Counted from the first letter of the stretch, positions 15,937 to 24,485 are shown. The stretch: 44,296 nucleotides of DNA from Campylobacterota bacterium (GCA_009930355.1 RZYK01000001.1:1-44296); one strand, 5' to 3'. Notes: generated from the letters alone by a model not told the origin. Translations and numbers: made by a program.

Positions 15937-17160
15937 ATGAAAATAGCAATAGCAGGAACAGGTTATGTAGGCTTATCAAACGGATTACTTCTATCTCAAC
16001 ACAATGAGGTAATAGCTCTTGATATAATACCTTCTAAAGTAGAAATGCTAAATAATAAAATATCTCCTATAGAAGATAAGGAAATAGAAGAGTATTTAAA
16101 AAAAGATAACATAAATTTTAAAGCTACTTTAGATAAAAATGAAGCTTATAAAGATGCTGATTTTATAATAATAGCAACTCCTACTGATTATGATGTAGAA
16201 ACTAACTATTTCAACACAAAAAGTGTTGAAGCAGTTATAAAAGATGTGTTAGAGATAAATCCAAATGCAACAATGATTATAAAAAGTACAGTTCCAGTTG
16301 GATATACAGCAAAACTAAACGAACAATTAAAAATTCAACATCCAACATTAAACATTAACCTTATTTTCTCTCCAGAGTTTTTAAGAGAAGGAAAAGCTTT
16401 ATATGATAACTTATATCCAAGTAGAATAATTGTAGGTGAAAAATCAGATAGAGCTATGATATTTGCAGGACTGTTAGAGCGAGGAGCTATAAAAAAAGGA
16501 ATATCCGTTTTATTTACGGATAGCACAGAAGCAGAAGCTATCAAACTATTTTCAAACTCTTATTTGGCTATGAGAGTAGCATATTTTAATGAACTTGATA
16601 GCTATTGTGAAAAATATAGTTTAAATTCAAAAGATGTTATTAGTGGTGTAGGATTGGACCCAAGAATTGGAACTCATTATAATAATCCTAGCTTTGGATA
16701 TGGAGGATATTGTTTTCCAAAAGATACGAAACAACTTAAAGCAAATTTTAAAGATGTTCCAAATAATCTTATTTCAGCAATCGTTGATTCAAATGAGACA
16801 AGAAAAGATTTTATAGCGGATTCAATTATTGAAAAGCTATCTTCAAATCAACTCACAACTCACAACTCACAACTCACTAAAACTGTAGGTATCTACCGTT
16901 TGGTTATGAAAAGTGGAAGTGATAACTTTAGAAGCTCTGCTGTACAAGGTGTAATAGAGAGATTAAAATCTAAAAATGTAGAAGTAGTAATATATGAACC
17001 AGTACTAAATGAAGATACTTTTTTTAACTCAAAAGTAATAAAAGATTTAGAAGAGTTTAAAAAAGTATCAGATGTAATAGTAGTAAATAGAATAGAAGAT
17101 GATTTACTAGATGTAAAATCAAAAGTTTATACCAGAGATATATTTAGGAGTGATAGTTAA
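15937..17160 (+). CDS. ugd: UDP-glucose 6-dehydrogenase (second, complete copy)
   Basis: 407 residues: Rossmann GTGYVGLSNG, DIIPSKVEMLN, STVPVGYT, SPEFLREGKAL, the catalytic Cys259 in GGYCFPKDTKQL, and the UDP-binding C-terminus ending VYTRDIFRSDS. It makes UDP-glucuronate. Two stretches are absent from the first copy: KIQHPTLNIN (about residues 131-141), encoded by an ATTCAAN array, and SSNQLTTHNSQLTK (about 304-317), encoded by a CTCACAA array. Both lie at points where the first copy is colinear and shorter. The gene follows a 168-bp gap holding only a 17-codon ORF, a 5-bp hairpin (15866-15879) and no convincing promoter; AAGGAAG lies about 12 bases upstream of the ATG. Strong AT-rich codon bias. 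Confidence 0.95.
   Translation: MKIAIAGTGYVGLSNGLLLSQHNEVIALDIIPSKVEMLNNKISPIEDKEIEEYLKKDNINFKATLDKNEAYKDADFIIIATPTDYDVETNYFNTKSVEAVIKDVLEINPNATMIIKSTVPVGYTAKLNEQLKIQHPTLNINLIFSPEFLREGKALYDNLYPSRIIVGEKSDRAMIFAGLLERGAIKKGISVLFTDSTEAEAIKLFSNSYLAMRVAYFNELDSYCEKYSLNSKDVISGVGLDPRIGTHYNNPSFGYGGYCFPKDTKQLKANFKDVPNNLISAIVDSNETRKDFIADSIIEKLSSNQLTTHNSQLTKTVGIYRLVMKSGSDNFRSSAVQGVIERLKSKNVEVVIYEPVLNEDTFFNSKVIKDLEEFKKVSDVIVVNRIEDDLLDVKSKVYTRDIFRSDS
16326..16360 (+). repeat. ATTCAAN heptamer array inside ugd
   Basis: Exactly five units: ATTAAAA, ATTCAAC, ATCCAAC, ATTAAAC, ATTAACC. The first ugd copy lacks the corresponding residues, reading ERFNTDNIIFSPEF where this copy reads EQLKIQHPTLNINLIFSPEF. Confidence 0.75.
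16852..16879 (+). repeat. CTCACAA heptamer array inside ugd
   Basis: CTCACAA three times in a row and then CTCACTA, translated LTTHNSQLT. It is absent from the first ugd copy, and is the most regular array in the window. Confidence 0.85.
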
Positions 17161-18026
17161 TGAATAGAAAAATCCTTGTAACAGGTGGAGCTGGATTTGT
17201 AGGAAGCCATCTTTGTGAAAGATTATCAAAAAATCCAAACTATGAAGTGTATAGTTTAGATAATTATTTCACGGGAAGTGAGTTAAATCATGTGCCAAAT
17301 GTAACTTACATAAGGGGAAATACAAAAGATATAGAAAAGCTTGTTACTTTTACTCCCGATATGGTTTACCATCTTGGAGAATATTCACGAGTTGAACAAA
17401 GTTTTGATGATATAGAAAAAGTATGGGAATACAACAAAGATGGTATATTTGCAGTACTTGAATTTGTCCGAAAAGCTGGATGCAAAATACTTTATGCAGG
17501 AAGCTCTACAAAATTTGGTGATGGAGGTTTTGGAAGAAATGCATCTCCATATGCTTGGACAAAAGCAACTAACACAGAACTTGTGATGAATTATGGAACA
17601 TGGTTTAATGTTCCATATGCTATAACATATTTTTACAATGTTTATGGACCAAGAGAGATACAAACAGGAAAATATGCAACATTAATTGCACTTTTTAAAG
17701 AGAAGATGAAAAATAGTGAAAATCTTACAATTGTAAGTCCAGGAACTCAAAAAAGAAACTTCACACATATCGATGATATTATTGATGGTTTGATTCTTGT
17801 AGGTGAAAATGGCTATGGTGATGAGTTTGGGATAGGAAGTGATGAGGCATTTACAATTCTTGAAGTTGCACAAATGTATGGTGGAAAAATAGAGATGCTT
17901 CCAGAACGTAAAGGCAATAGAATGACTGCTGATGTAATGACGTTAAAAACAGAAGCACTTGGATGGAAACCTACACGAACAATAAAAGAGTATATCGAAG
18001 AACAAAGAAAAAATGGTTGGAAATAA
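17160..18026 (+). CDS. NAD-dependent epimerase/dehydratase (copy 1)
   Basis: 288-residue extended SDR: TGGAGFVGSHLCERL, YHLGEYSRVEQSFDD, the active-site AGSSTKFGDGG, YAWTKATNTE with YxxxK, FYNVYGPRE, and the C-terminal EMLPERKGNRMTAD. It probably epimerises or dehydrates a nucleotide sugar; the exact substrate is not recognisable. It overlaps ugd by one base (TAATG), which could mean it acts on UDP-glucuronate or a derivative. A homologue about 90 percent identical in protein lies at 22554, also between glycosyltransferase genes. Confidence 0.85.
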   Translation: MNRKILVTGGAGFVGSHLCERLSKNPNYEVYSLDNYFTGSELNHVPNVTYIRGNTKDIEKLVTFTPDMVYHLGEYSRVEQSFDDIEKVWEYNKDGIFAVLEFVRKAGCKILYAGSSTKFGDGGFGRNASPYAWTKATNTELVMNYGTWFNVPYAITYFYNVYGPREIQTGKYATLIALFKEKMKNSENLTIVSPGTQKRNFTHIDDIIDGLILVGENGYGDEFGIGSDEAFTILEVAQMYGGKIEMLPERKGNRMTADVMTLKTEALGWKPTRTIKEYIEEQRKNGWK

Positions 18027-18029
18027 CAA

Positions 18030-18968
18030 ATGATGAAAAATAATTTATTATTGGAATTCACCCCCCCACATCCACTTAACACTGCTGTGTTGTTTTTAGT
18101 ATTTAATCGCCTTGATACAACAAAGCAAGTCTTTGAAGCTATTCGTCAAGCTAAACCTCCACGGCTTTATATCGCGGCCGATGGAGAAAGAAAAACACGA
18201 GAGGGCGAAGCTGAAAAAGTAAGATCTGTACGAGAGTTTATCGTGTCAAATATAGATTGGGAGTGTGAAATAAAAACACTTTTTCGTGAAGAAAATCTTG
18301 GGTGTAAGTATGCCGTAAGCGGTGCAATAGATTGGTTTTTTGCAAATGAAGAGATGGGGATAATTCTGGAAGATGATTGTTTGCCAAGTCAGAGTTTCTT
18401 TTGGTTTTGTGAGGAGTTGTTAGAAAGATATAAGGATGATATTAGAATAGGAATGATTAGTGGAAATAACTTTCAAAACGGTATCAAACGAGGTGATGCA
18501 GACTACTATTTTTCTATTTACAATCATATTTGGGGTTGGGCAAGTTGGGCTAATAGATGGAAAAATTATGATGTATCATTAAGTGGATTTGAAAACGCAA
18601 AATTTATAGATACTTTAATTAAAGAAAATAATACAAATAAATATTGGAAAAATGTATTTCATCAAATGAAGCAACAAAAAATTGATACATGGGACTATCA
18701 GTGGACATTTACGCTGTGGAGTCAAAATCAATTCACAATTTTGCCAAATGTAAATCTTATCTCAAATGTTGGATTTGGAGCAGATGCGACACATACGACT
18801 AGCGAAAGTGAATTTTCAAAACTGATTTCACATGAGTTGATTTTGAAAAATCATCCTTTACAGGTAGAAATAAATAAAGATGCTGATAAGTTTACATCAA
18901 AATTGATGTTTATGAAAAAAACAATATTTGAAAGAATTATATATAAAATTAAAAGAGTATTTAAATGA
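18030..18968 (+). CDS. Glycosyltransferase, GT-A fold (nucleotide-diphospho-sugar transferase)
   Basis: 312 residues. Family features: VLFLVFNRLDTTKQVFEAI, LYIAADGER, FREENLGCKYAVSGAIDWFF, the metal-binding DXD-like segment IILEDDCLP, then HIWGWASWANRWKNYD. Relatives are common in O-antigen and flagellin glycan loci; the sugar is unknown. The reading frame passes through a C7 tract at 18061-18067 (codons 11-13) in a non-conserved N-terminal extension, so slippage there could switch the gene; ATG at 18030 and 18033 are both possible starts. Ends overlapping the methyltransferase gene by four bases. Confidence 0.83.
   Translation: MMKNNLLLEFTPPHPLNTAVLFLVFNRLDTTKQVFEAIRQAKPPRLYIAADGERKTREGEAEKVRSVREFIVSNIDWECEIKTLFREENLGCKYAVSGAIDWFFANEEMGIILEDDCLPSQSFFWFCEELLERYKDDIRIGMISGNNFQNGIKRGDADYYFSIYNHIWGWASWANRWKNYDVSLSGFENAKFIDTLIKENNTNKYWKNVFHQMKQQKIDTWDYQWTFTLWSQNQFTILPNVNLISNVGFGADATHTTSESEFSKLISHELILKNHPLQVEINKDADKFTSKLMFMKKTIFERIIYKIKRVFK
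18061..18067 (+). repeat. C7 homopolymer near the glycosyltransferase start
   Basis: Seven C within the codons for F-T-P-P-H, currently in frame. A one-base slip would stop translation early. Confidence 0.6.
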
Positions 18969-19729
18969 TATGTAAGATATGCAATCAAAAAGCAAAACAG
19001 ATATTTACTGCACAAATACTAAATAAATATGATACAAAGTATTTTCATTGTGAAAATTGTGGTTTTGTTCAAACTGAAGAACCTTATTGGCTTCATGAAG
19101 CCTATGTCGAATCTATCAATATTTCAGATACAGGGTATATGCAAAGGAATCTCATTCTATCTCAAAAATTAACCATACTGCTTGCATTGTTTTTTGACAA
19201 GAATGGATCATTTTTAGATTATGCAGGTGGTTATGGAGTCTTTGTACGATTGATGAGAGATATAGGGTTTGATTTTTCTTGGGATGATAAATATACTACC
19301 AATCTTTTTGCTAGAGGATTTGAATACAGTAAACAACCAATTGAAGCAATTACAACTTTTGAAAGCTTCGAGCATTTTGTCAATCCGTTAGAAGAAATAG
19401 AAAAAATGTTAATGTTTTCAAAAAATATAATTTTTTCTACAGAGTTAGTTCCGCAGCCAATTCCAAATCCAGAAGATTGGTGGTATTATGGATTAGAGCA
19501 TGGACAGCATATCTCTTTTTATAGTATAAAAACATTTCAGTTTATAGCTAAAAAATACCATTTAAACTATTCTAATTTAGGTGATTTGCATCTTTTGACA
19601 GAGCACAAAATATCAAATTTAAAGCTAAAGATTTTAAAATTTAGTAAATTTGGATTGCATAAGCTTTTGCAAAAAAAACTCAAGAGTAAAACTTGGGAAG
19701 ATCATTTAAAAATGAGTGCAAAAAAATGA
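18965..19729 (+). CDS. Class I SAM-dependent methyltransferase with N-terminal zinc motif
   Basis: 254 residues. Two CxxC pairs, CKICNQK and CENCGF, near residues 3-34 suggest a zinc ribbon. A Methyltransf_23-like core follows: FLDYAGGYGVFVRLMRDIGF (SAM loop), TFESFEHFVNPLEEIEKML, FSTELVPQPIPNPEDWWYYGLEHGQH. Similar proteins methylate sugars (C- or O-methyl) in polysaccharide loci; the acceptor is unknown. The segment KISNLKLKILK near residue 216 may be a degenerate ATTCAAN array. The last codons overlap the next gene's ATG (19726). Confidence 0.83.
   Translation: MICKICNQKAKQIFTAQILNKYDTKYFHCENCGFVQTEEPYWLHEAYVESINISDTGYMQRNLILSQKLTILLALFFDKNGSFLDYAGGYGVFVRLMRDIGFDFSWDDKYTTNLFARGFEYSKQPIEAITTFESFEHFVNPLEEIEKMLMFSKNIIFSTELVPQPIPNPEDWWYYGLEHGQHISFYSIKTFQFIAKKYHLNYSNLGDLHLLTEHKISNLKLKILKFSKFGLHKLLQKKLKSKTWEDHLKMSAKK
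19610..19644 (+). repeat. Possible degenerate ATTCAAN heptamer array
   Basis: ATATCAA, ATTTAAA, GCTAAAG, ATTTTAA, AATTTAG keep a 7-bp spacing, but the local AT-richness makes this the weakest member of the family. Confidence 0.35.
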
Positions 19730-20829
19730 AAATCCTATACGATCATCAAATATTTACATCGCAAAAATACGGCGGAATATCGAGATACTTTTATGAATTG
19801 ATTCGTGAGTTTGATAAAATAGAGGGTATGAACACTAAACTACCTTTATTGGTTTCCAATAATCATTATTTATCCGATAAAAAGTTTGTTCAATATGTAG
19901 AGTTCTTGCCAAATAAATATTTTAGAGGTAAGTATAGGTTTTTTAACCTTATTAATAAGCCAAACACAATTTTGGAACTGAAAAAACAAAATTTTGATGT
20001 TTTTCACCCAACTTATTATGATCCTTATTTCTTAAATTATATTGGTGATAAACCTTTTATACTCATTGTCCATGACATGATTCATGAAAAATTTAGTGAG
20101 ATGTTTTCTGCTACTGATAACACAACTCAAAACAAAAGATTGCTTGTTGAAAAAGCAGCTAAAGTTATAGCGATATCACAAAGTACCAAAAAAGATTTGA
20201 TGGAATTTTTTGGTACGGATGAATCTAAAATAGAAGTGGTATATCATGGTAATTCATTGTTTCCTAAGCCAGAGATTCAAATAAATTTTGATATTCCAAA
20301 AAAATACATACTTTTTGTAGGCTCTCGTGGTGGATATAAAAATTTCGAGAGATTTATAAAAAGTATTTCAGAAATATTACATCAAGATAGAGAGCTTTTT
20401 GTCTTGTGTGCAGGGGGCGGTAAATTTACAAGCGAAGAAATGCAACTTCTTTTCAATTTTGACATTATTGGACAAATATCACAGTATGACTTGAACGATG
20501 ATGGCTTGGCTCATTTTTATAAAAATGCTTTGGCTTTTATCTTTCCATCACTTTATGAGGGGTTTGGAATTCCCGTTTTAGAGTCTTTTGCATGTGGCTG
20601 TCCACTGCTTTGCAGCGATACGAGTTCTCTGCCTGAGATCGCAGGAGAAGCTGCTTGTTATTTTGATCCTTACAGTGAAGTAGCTATTAAAAATGTAGTT
20701 TTAAAAGTTTTAGAGGATACTAGTTTGAGAAATGATTTAATTCTTAAGGGGTACGAGAGATTAAAAAAATTTGCTTGGCAGCAAACAGCAGAGCAAACAA
20801 AAAAGATATATGAAAGTGTTTTAGTATGA
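19726..20829 (+). CDS. Glycosyltransferase family 4
   Basis: 367 residues, GT-B fold. N-terminal MKILYDHQIFTSQKYGGISRYFYELI, HPTYYDP and VHDMIHE; the C-terminal nucleotide-sugar site has ILFVGSRGGYKNFERFI, FIFPSLYEGFGIPVLESFACG and SDTSSLPEIAGEAACYFDP with the E-x7-E pattern. Retaining mannosyl/glucosyl-type transferase acting on the lipid-linked glycan; donor unknown. The start is ATG 19726, overlapping the preceding stop as ATGA; an upstream ATG at 19693 would add residues not seen in the family. Ends four bases into the next gene. Confidence 0.88.
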   Translation: MKILYDHQIFTSQKYGGISRYFYELIREFDKIEGMNTKLPLLVSNNHYLSDKKFVQYVEFLPNKYFRGKYRFFNLINKPNTILELKKQNFDVFHPTYYDPYFLNYIGDKPFILIVHDMIHEKFSEMFSATDNTTQNKRLLVEKAAKVIAISQSTKKDLMEFFGTDESKIEVVYHGNSLFPKPEIQINFDIPKKYILFVGSRGGYKNFERFIKSISEILHQDRELFVLCAGGGKFTSEEMQLLFNFDIIGQISQYDLNDDGLAHFYKNALAFIFPSLYEGFGIPVLESFACGCPLLCSDTSSLPEIAGEAACYFDPYSEVAIKNVVLKVLEDTSLRNDLILKGYERLKKFAWQQTAEQTKKIYESVLV

Positions 20830-21788
20830 AAACAGCAATAATTACGGGTATCAGTGGTCAAGATGGACCATACTTGGCAAAACTACTTTTAGAAAAAGGC
20901 TATCAAGTCATTGGGACGGTCAGAAGTTATAGATGTGCAAATACTAAAAATTTTGAATATCTTGGAATAGAAAAAGATATCGTGATTGAAGAGCTTGACC
21001 TTTTAGATATGGCAAATGTTATAAGGATTATTCAAAAATACAAACCAGATGAGATATATAACTTAGCCGCTCAAAGCTCAGTCGGACTTTCGTTTGATCA
21101 GCCTTTGGGAACATTTTCATTTAACACAACATCGGTTAATAATTTACTTGAAACTATTCGACTTTTTAGTTCCGCTACTAAACTATATCAGGCATCTAGT
21201 AGTGAAATGTATGGTAGAGTTGGTACTATGCCAATTACACTAGAAACGCCAATGCACCCCATAAGCCCTTATGGTGTTTCAAAAATGGCTTCTTATTTTA
21301 TGGTAACAACGTATAGAGAATCGTATGATTTATTTGTTTGTAATGGTGTTTTATTTAACCACGAATCATTTTTAAGAAGCAATAATTTTTTTGTAAAAAA
21401 AGTCATAAGAGAGTCTATTGCAATTAAAAATAAGAAACTTGATAAATTAGTTCTCGGTGATTTACATGTAAAAAGAGATTTTGGGTATGCTCCAAAATAT
21501 GTTGAAGCCATGTGGAAAATACTTCAATCTGAGAAGCCTAATGATTTTATCATTTGTTCTGGAAAATCTATACTTCTTCGAGATATTGTTCATTATGTAT
21601 TTGAAAAATTAGAGTTAGATAAAAATTTGATTGTTGAAAATAAAGACCTTTTTAGACCCAATGAAATTGAGGAAATATATGGAGACAATTCTAAGGCAAA
21701 AGAGGCTTTGAATTGGGATTATGATTATTCGTTTTTTGATGTATTAGATATTTTAATTGATGAAGAAATGAGATATTTAAATGGCTAG
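20826..21788 (+). CDS. GDP-mannose 4,6-dehydratase-family SDR
   Basis: 320 residues: TGISGQDGPYLAKLLLEKGY (NADP binding), NLAAQSSVGLSFDQP, the active-site SSSEMYG, YGVSKMASYF with YxxxK, NHESFLRSNNFF and LFRPNEIEEIYGDNSKAKE. Compared with the canonical gmd at 5135 it is shorter and has EMYG rather than ELYG; the Thr of the usual T-S-E triad is Ser. It may make the same 4-keto-6-deoxy intermediate from another GDP-sugar or be an alternative allele. It contains one TTACATGTAA site at 21462. Confidence 0.85.
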   Translation: MKTAIITGISGQDGPYLAKLLLEKGYQVIGTVRSYRCANTKNFEYLGIEKDIVIEELDLLDMANVIRIIQKYKPDEIYNLAAQSSVGLSFDQPLGTFSFNTTSVNNLLETIRLFSSATKLYQASSSEMYGRVGTMPITLETPMHPISPYGVSKMASYFMVTTYRESYDLFVCNGVLFNHESFLRSNNFFVKKVIRESIAIKNKKLDKLVLGDLHVKRDFGYAPKYVEAMWKILQSEKPNDFIICSGKSILLRDIVHYVFEKLELDKNLIVENKDLFRPNEIEEIYGDNSKAKEALNWDYDYSFFDVLDILIDEEMRYLNG

Positions 21789-22557
21789 TAGCAAATTTGA
21801 AGGTGAAGGTAAACCTCTTATTTCGATTATTACAGTAGTGTATAATGGAGAAAAATACCTTGAAGAGACAATTCAAAGTGTAATAAACCAAACTTATGAC
21901 AATGTGGAATACATCATCATAGATGGTGGCTCAACAGATGGCACTTTGGATATCATAAAAAAATATGAAGATAAGATTGACTATTGGGTGAGTGAGAGGG
22001 ATGGGGGGATTTATGATGCGATGAATAAGGGGATAAAGTTAGCTAGCGGTGAATGGCTTAATTTTATGAATGCTGGAGATAAATTTTATAATCAAAGTAT
22101 TATTATGGAGATTTTTAAGACAGTTCAAGACTATGATTTAATATATGGACCAATTGAATTAATTGGAGATATTAAGAAGCCAATACAAGTTATACCTAAA
22201 AAATTTAATTTATTTAATTTGTTATTTTGGAATACAGGCACAGTATGCCACCAAACAATGTTTGTTCGTAGCAGAATAATTGAAAGATATTCTCTATTAT
22301 ATGGTTTGAAAGCTGAATTAGATTGGTACTTTATGCTAGAAAAAAAAGTTCATACCTATAAAATTGTTCAAACTCCTATTGCATATTATAGATTAGGAGG
22401 ATTAAGCAGTAATAGTTATATATCTAATATTAAAGAAACTCTCATAGTCATTTTTTCTAATTACAATATTTTGGGAATGATTTCGTTACCATTTTTAGCA
22501 TATACCTTTTTCAAAGGTTACATAAATAATTTAAAATTAGAGGATTTAGATCAGTGA
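21781..22557 (+). CDS. Glycosyltransferase family 2
   Basis: 258 residues, GT-A fold: PLISIITVVYNGEKYLEETIQSVINQTY, IIIDGGSTDGT, the SERDGGIYDAMNKG segment and FMNAGDKFY, typical of WcaA/PGL-type family 2 transferases; then GTVCHQTMFVRS and LDWYFMLEK. The C-terminal 25 residues are hydrophobic and may associate with the membrane. It adds one sugar of unknown identity. It overlaps its upstream neighbour by eight bases and shares a GTGA with the next gene. Confidence 0.9.
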   Translation: MASSKFEGEGKPLISIITVVYNGEKYLEETIQSVINQTYDNVEYIIIDGGSTDGTLDIIKKYEDKIDYWVSERDGGIYDAMNKGIKLASGEWLNFMNAGDKFYNQSIIMEIFKTVQDYDLIYGPIELIGDIKKPIQVIPKKFNLFNLLFWNTGTVCHQTMFVRSRIIERYSLLYGLKAELDWYFMLEKKVHTYKIVQTPIAYYRLGGLSSNSYISNIKETLIVIFSNYNILGMISLPFLAYTFFKGYINNLKLEDLDQ

Positions 22558-23423
22558 AGAAGATATTAGTGACAGGTGGGGCAGGATTTGTAGGTTCGCA
22601 TTTGTGTGAGAGACTTTCTAAAAATCAGAATTATGAAGTTTATAGTCTGGATAATTATTTTACAGGTAGTGAGTCAAACCATGTTTCAAATGTGACATAT
22701 ATTAAAGGGAATACGAAAGATATTGCGAACCTTGTCACGTTTTCACCTGATATGGTTTACCACCTTGGAGAGTATTCAAGAGTTGAGCAAAGCTTTGATG
22801 ATATGGAAAAAGTTTGGGATTATAATAAAGATGGCACTTTTGCTGTTTTGGAGTTTGTTCGAAAAGCTGGTTGCAAGATACTGTATGCAGGAAGTAGTAC
22901 AAAGTTTGGCGACGGAGGGTTGGGAAGAAGTGCAAGTCCCTATGCTTGGACAAAAGCAACCAATACAGAACTTGTGATGAATTATGGGGCTTGGTATAAC
23001 GTACCTTACGCTATAACCTATTTTTATAATGTTTATGGACCTCGTGAAATCGCAAGCGGAAAATATGCCACACTGATTGCACTATTTAAAGAAAAAATGA
23101 AAAATAAAGAAGCTCTTACCATTGTCAGTCCTGGAACTCAAAAAAGGAATTTTACGCATATCGATGATATTATTGATGGACTCGTACTTGTAGGTGAAAA
23201 TGGTTATGGCGATGAGTTTGGTATCGGAAGTCCAGATGCGTATACAATTCTTGAAATTGCTCAAATGTTTGATGGAAAGATAGAGATGTTACCAGAGAGA
23301 AAAGGTAATAGAATGGTGGCAGATGTTGTTACATGTAAAACAGAAGCATTAGGATGGAAACCGACACGTACGATCCAAGAATACATTGAAGAACAAAGAA
23401 AAAATAATTGGGAAAGTCTATGA
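22554..23423 (+). CDS. NAD-dependent epimerase/dehydratase (copy 2)
   Basis: 289 residues, about 90 percent identical by eye to the protein at 17160, with the same AGSSTKFGDGG and YAWTKATNTE active-site motifs and the same end (GWKPTRTI-EYIEEQRKN). DNA differs at many third positions, so the two are not a recent duplication; they look like two alleles of one gene brought in separately. It starts at GTG 22554 within the preceding stop (GTGA), with GAGG about 10 bases upstream. One TTACATGTAA (23329-23338) is present here and absent at the matching place in copy 1. Confidence 0.85.
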   Translation: MKKILVTGGAGFVGSHLCERLSKNQNYEVYSLDNYFTGSESNHVSNVTYIKGNTKDIANLVTFSPDMVYHLGEYSRVEQSFDDMEKVWDYNKDGTFAVLEFVRKAGCKILYAGSSTKFGDGGLGRSASPYAWTKATNTELVMNYGAWYNVPYAITYFYNVYGPREIASGKYATLIALFKEKMKNKEALTIVSPGTQKRNFTHIDDIIDGLVLVGENGYGDEFGIGSPDAYTILEIAQMFDGKIEMLPERKGNRMVADVVTCKTEALGWKPTRTIQEYIEEQRKNNWESL

Positions 23424-24484
23424 CGGAACTACTTTCAGCACAAATAAAACCTATCGTTTTTTGGGAAGGTTTTCCTGCATGCGGATTGCTTTTAAAAGAG
23501 GTTGTTCGCCATTTTGGCAATGATTTGGTCATTATGGCAACGCGCCCTGCCGTTCCTTTTGAAAATTTAGAAGCACTTTTGGAGCATAAAATTATATGGT
23601 TAGAAAATGCGGACGACATTTGGGAGCGTCGTTCAGAATTTAGTGATAGAAATTTTGTAGTCCATACAGGTTGGAACCATAAAGGTTGGTTACAGTTTGA
23701 TCAGTATGTTAAACGTAAAAATAATGCCAAAGTTGTGGTGGTTGTCGACAATAACTTTAAAAAAAACATTCGTCAATTTTTGGGAGCATTTTATTTTCGG
23801 TTGGTTTTGAAAAATTATTTTGATGCCGTATTTGTTCCTGGTCGAGAAGGGCAAAAATTGATGCGATTTTTGGGTATGCAAGCCAATAAAATTTATGTTG
23901 GTAATTATGGTGCTTATGAAAAAATATATAAAGACACACATGCCATTGAGCATCGAAATAACGAATTTTTATATGTTGGACAACTTAATAAGCGAAAATC
24001 AGTTGATATTTTAATCGAAGCATTTAAAGCTTATAGAAAAACTGGTGGACGTTGGAATCTCCGAATTTTGGGTAGTGGTGAGTTGGCAAATTTATGTGAA
24101 GGCGATGGTATTATATTCGAGGGATTCACACAGCCCCACAAAGTTGTTGAAAAGATGAATCAAGCAAAAGTCTTTCTTTTAATCAGTAGGGAAGATCATT
24201 GGGGCACGGTTGTTTGCGAGGCTGCAGCATGTGGTATGAATCTGATAACGACTGAAACAGTTGGGGCTACTATGGATATTGTGAGAAATAATATTAATGG
24301 TATTGTTTTGGATGCGATCTCTGCTCAATGTTTGATAGATGCTTTTAATTATTATGAACAACTAGATGAGAACTTACTCATTAATGGCTCAAAAGTATCC
24401 AAAGGTATTGCTCAAGGATACGATAGTTACTCGTATTATACGGCTTTTATGAAAATCATGTATGATTTAAAAAGTAGAAAGTAA
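23420..24484 (+). CDS. Glycosyltransferase family 4
   Basis: 354 residues, GT-B fold: IVFWEGFPACGLLLKEV, VVHTGWNHKGW, VVVVDNNFKKN, then FLYVGQLNKRKSVDILIEAFKAY, LRILGSGELANLC, and the donor site LLISREDHWGTVVCEAAACGMNLITTETVGA. ATG 23420 is the best start: GGGAAAG lies just upstream and it overlaps the previous stop as ATGA; TTG 23408 would add four residues. Codon use is less AT-rich than in neighbours on both sides, again pointing to mosaic origin. Donor and acceptor unknown. Confidence 0.87.
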   Translation: MTELLSAQIKPIVFWEGFPACGLLLKEVVRHFGNDLVIMATRPAVPFENLEALLEHKIIWLENADDIWERRSEFSDRNFVVHTGWNHKGWLQFDQYVKRKNNAKVVVVVDNNFKKNIRQFLGAFYFRLVLKNYFDAVFVPGREGQKLMRFLGMQANKIYVGNYGAYEKIYKDTHAIEHRNNEFLYVGQLNKRKSVDILIEAFKAYRKTGGRWNLRILGSGELANLCEGDGIIFEGFTQPHKVVEKMNQAKVFLLISREDHWGTVVCEAAACGMNLITTETVGATMDIVRNNINGIVLDAISAQCLIDAFNYYEQLDENLLINGSKVSKGIAQGYDSYSYYTAFMKIMYDLKSRK

Positions 24485-24485
24485 T

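Noticed and set aside
21976..22020. G6 tract in the family 2 glycosyltransferase as a phase-variation site
   Set aside because: It encodes the conserved DGGIYDAMNKG motif, is in frame, and is only six G.
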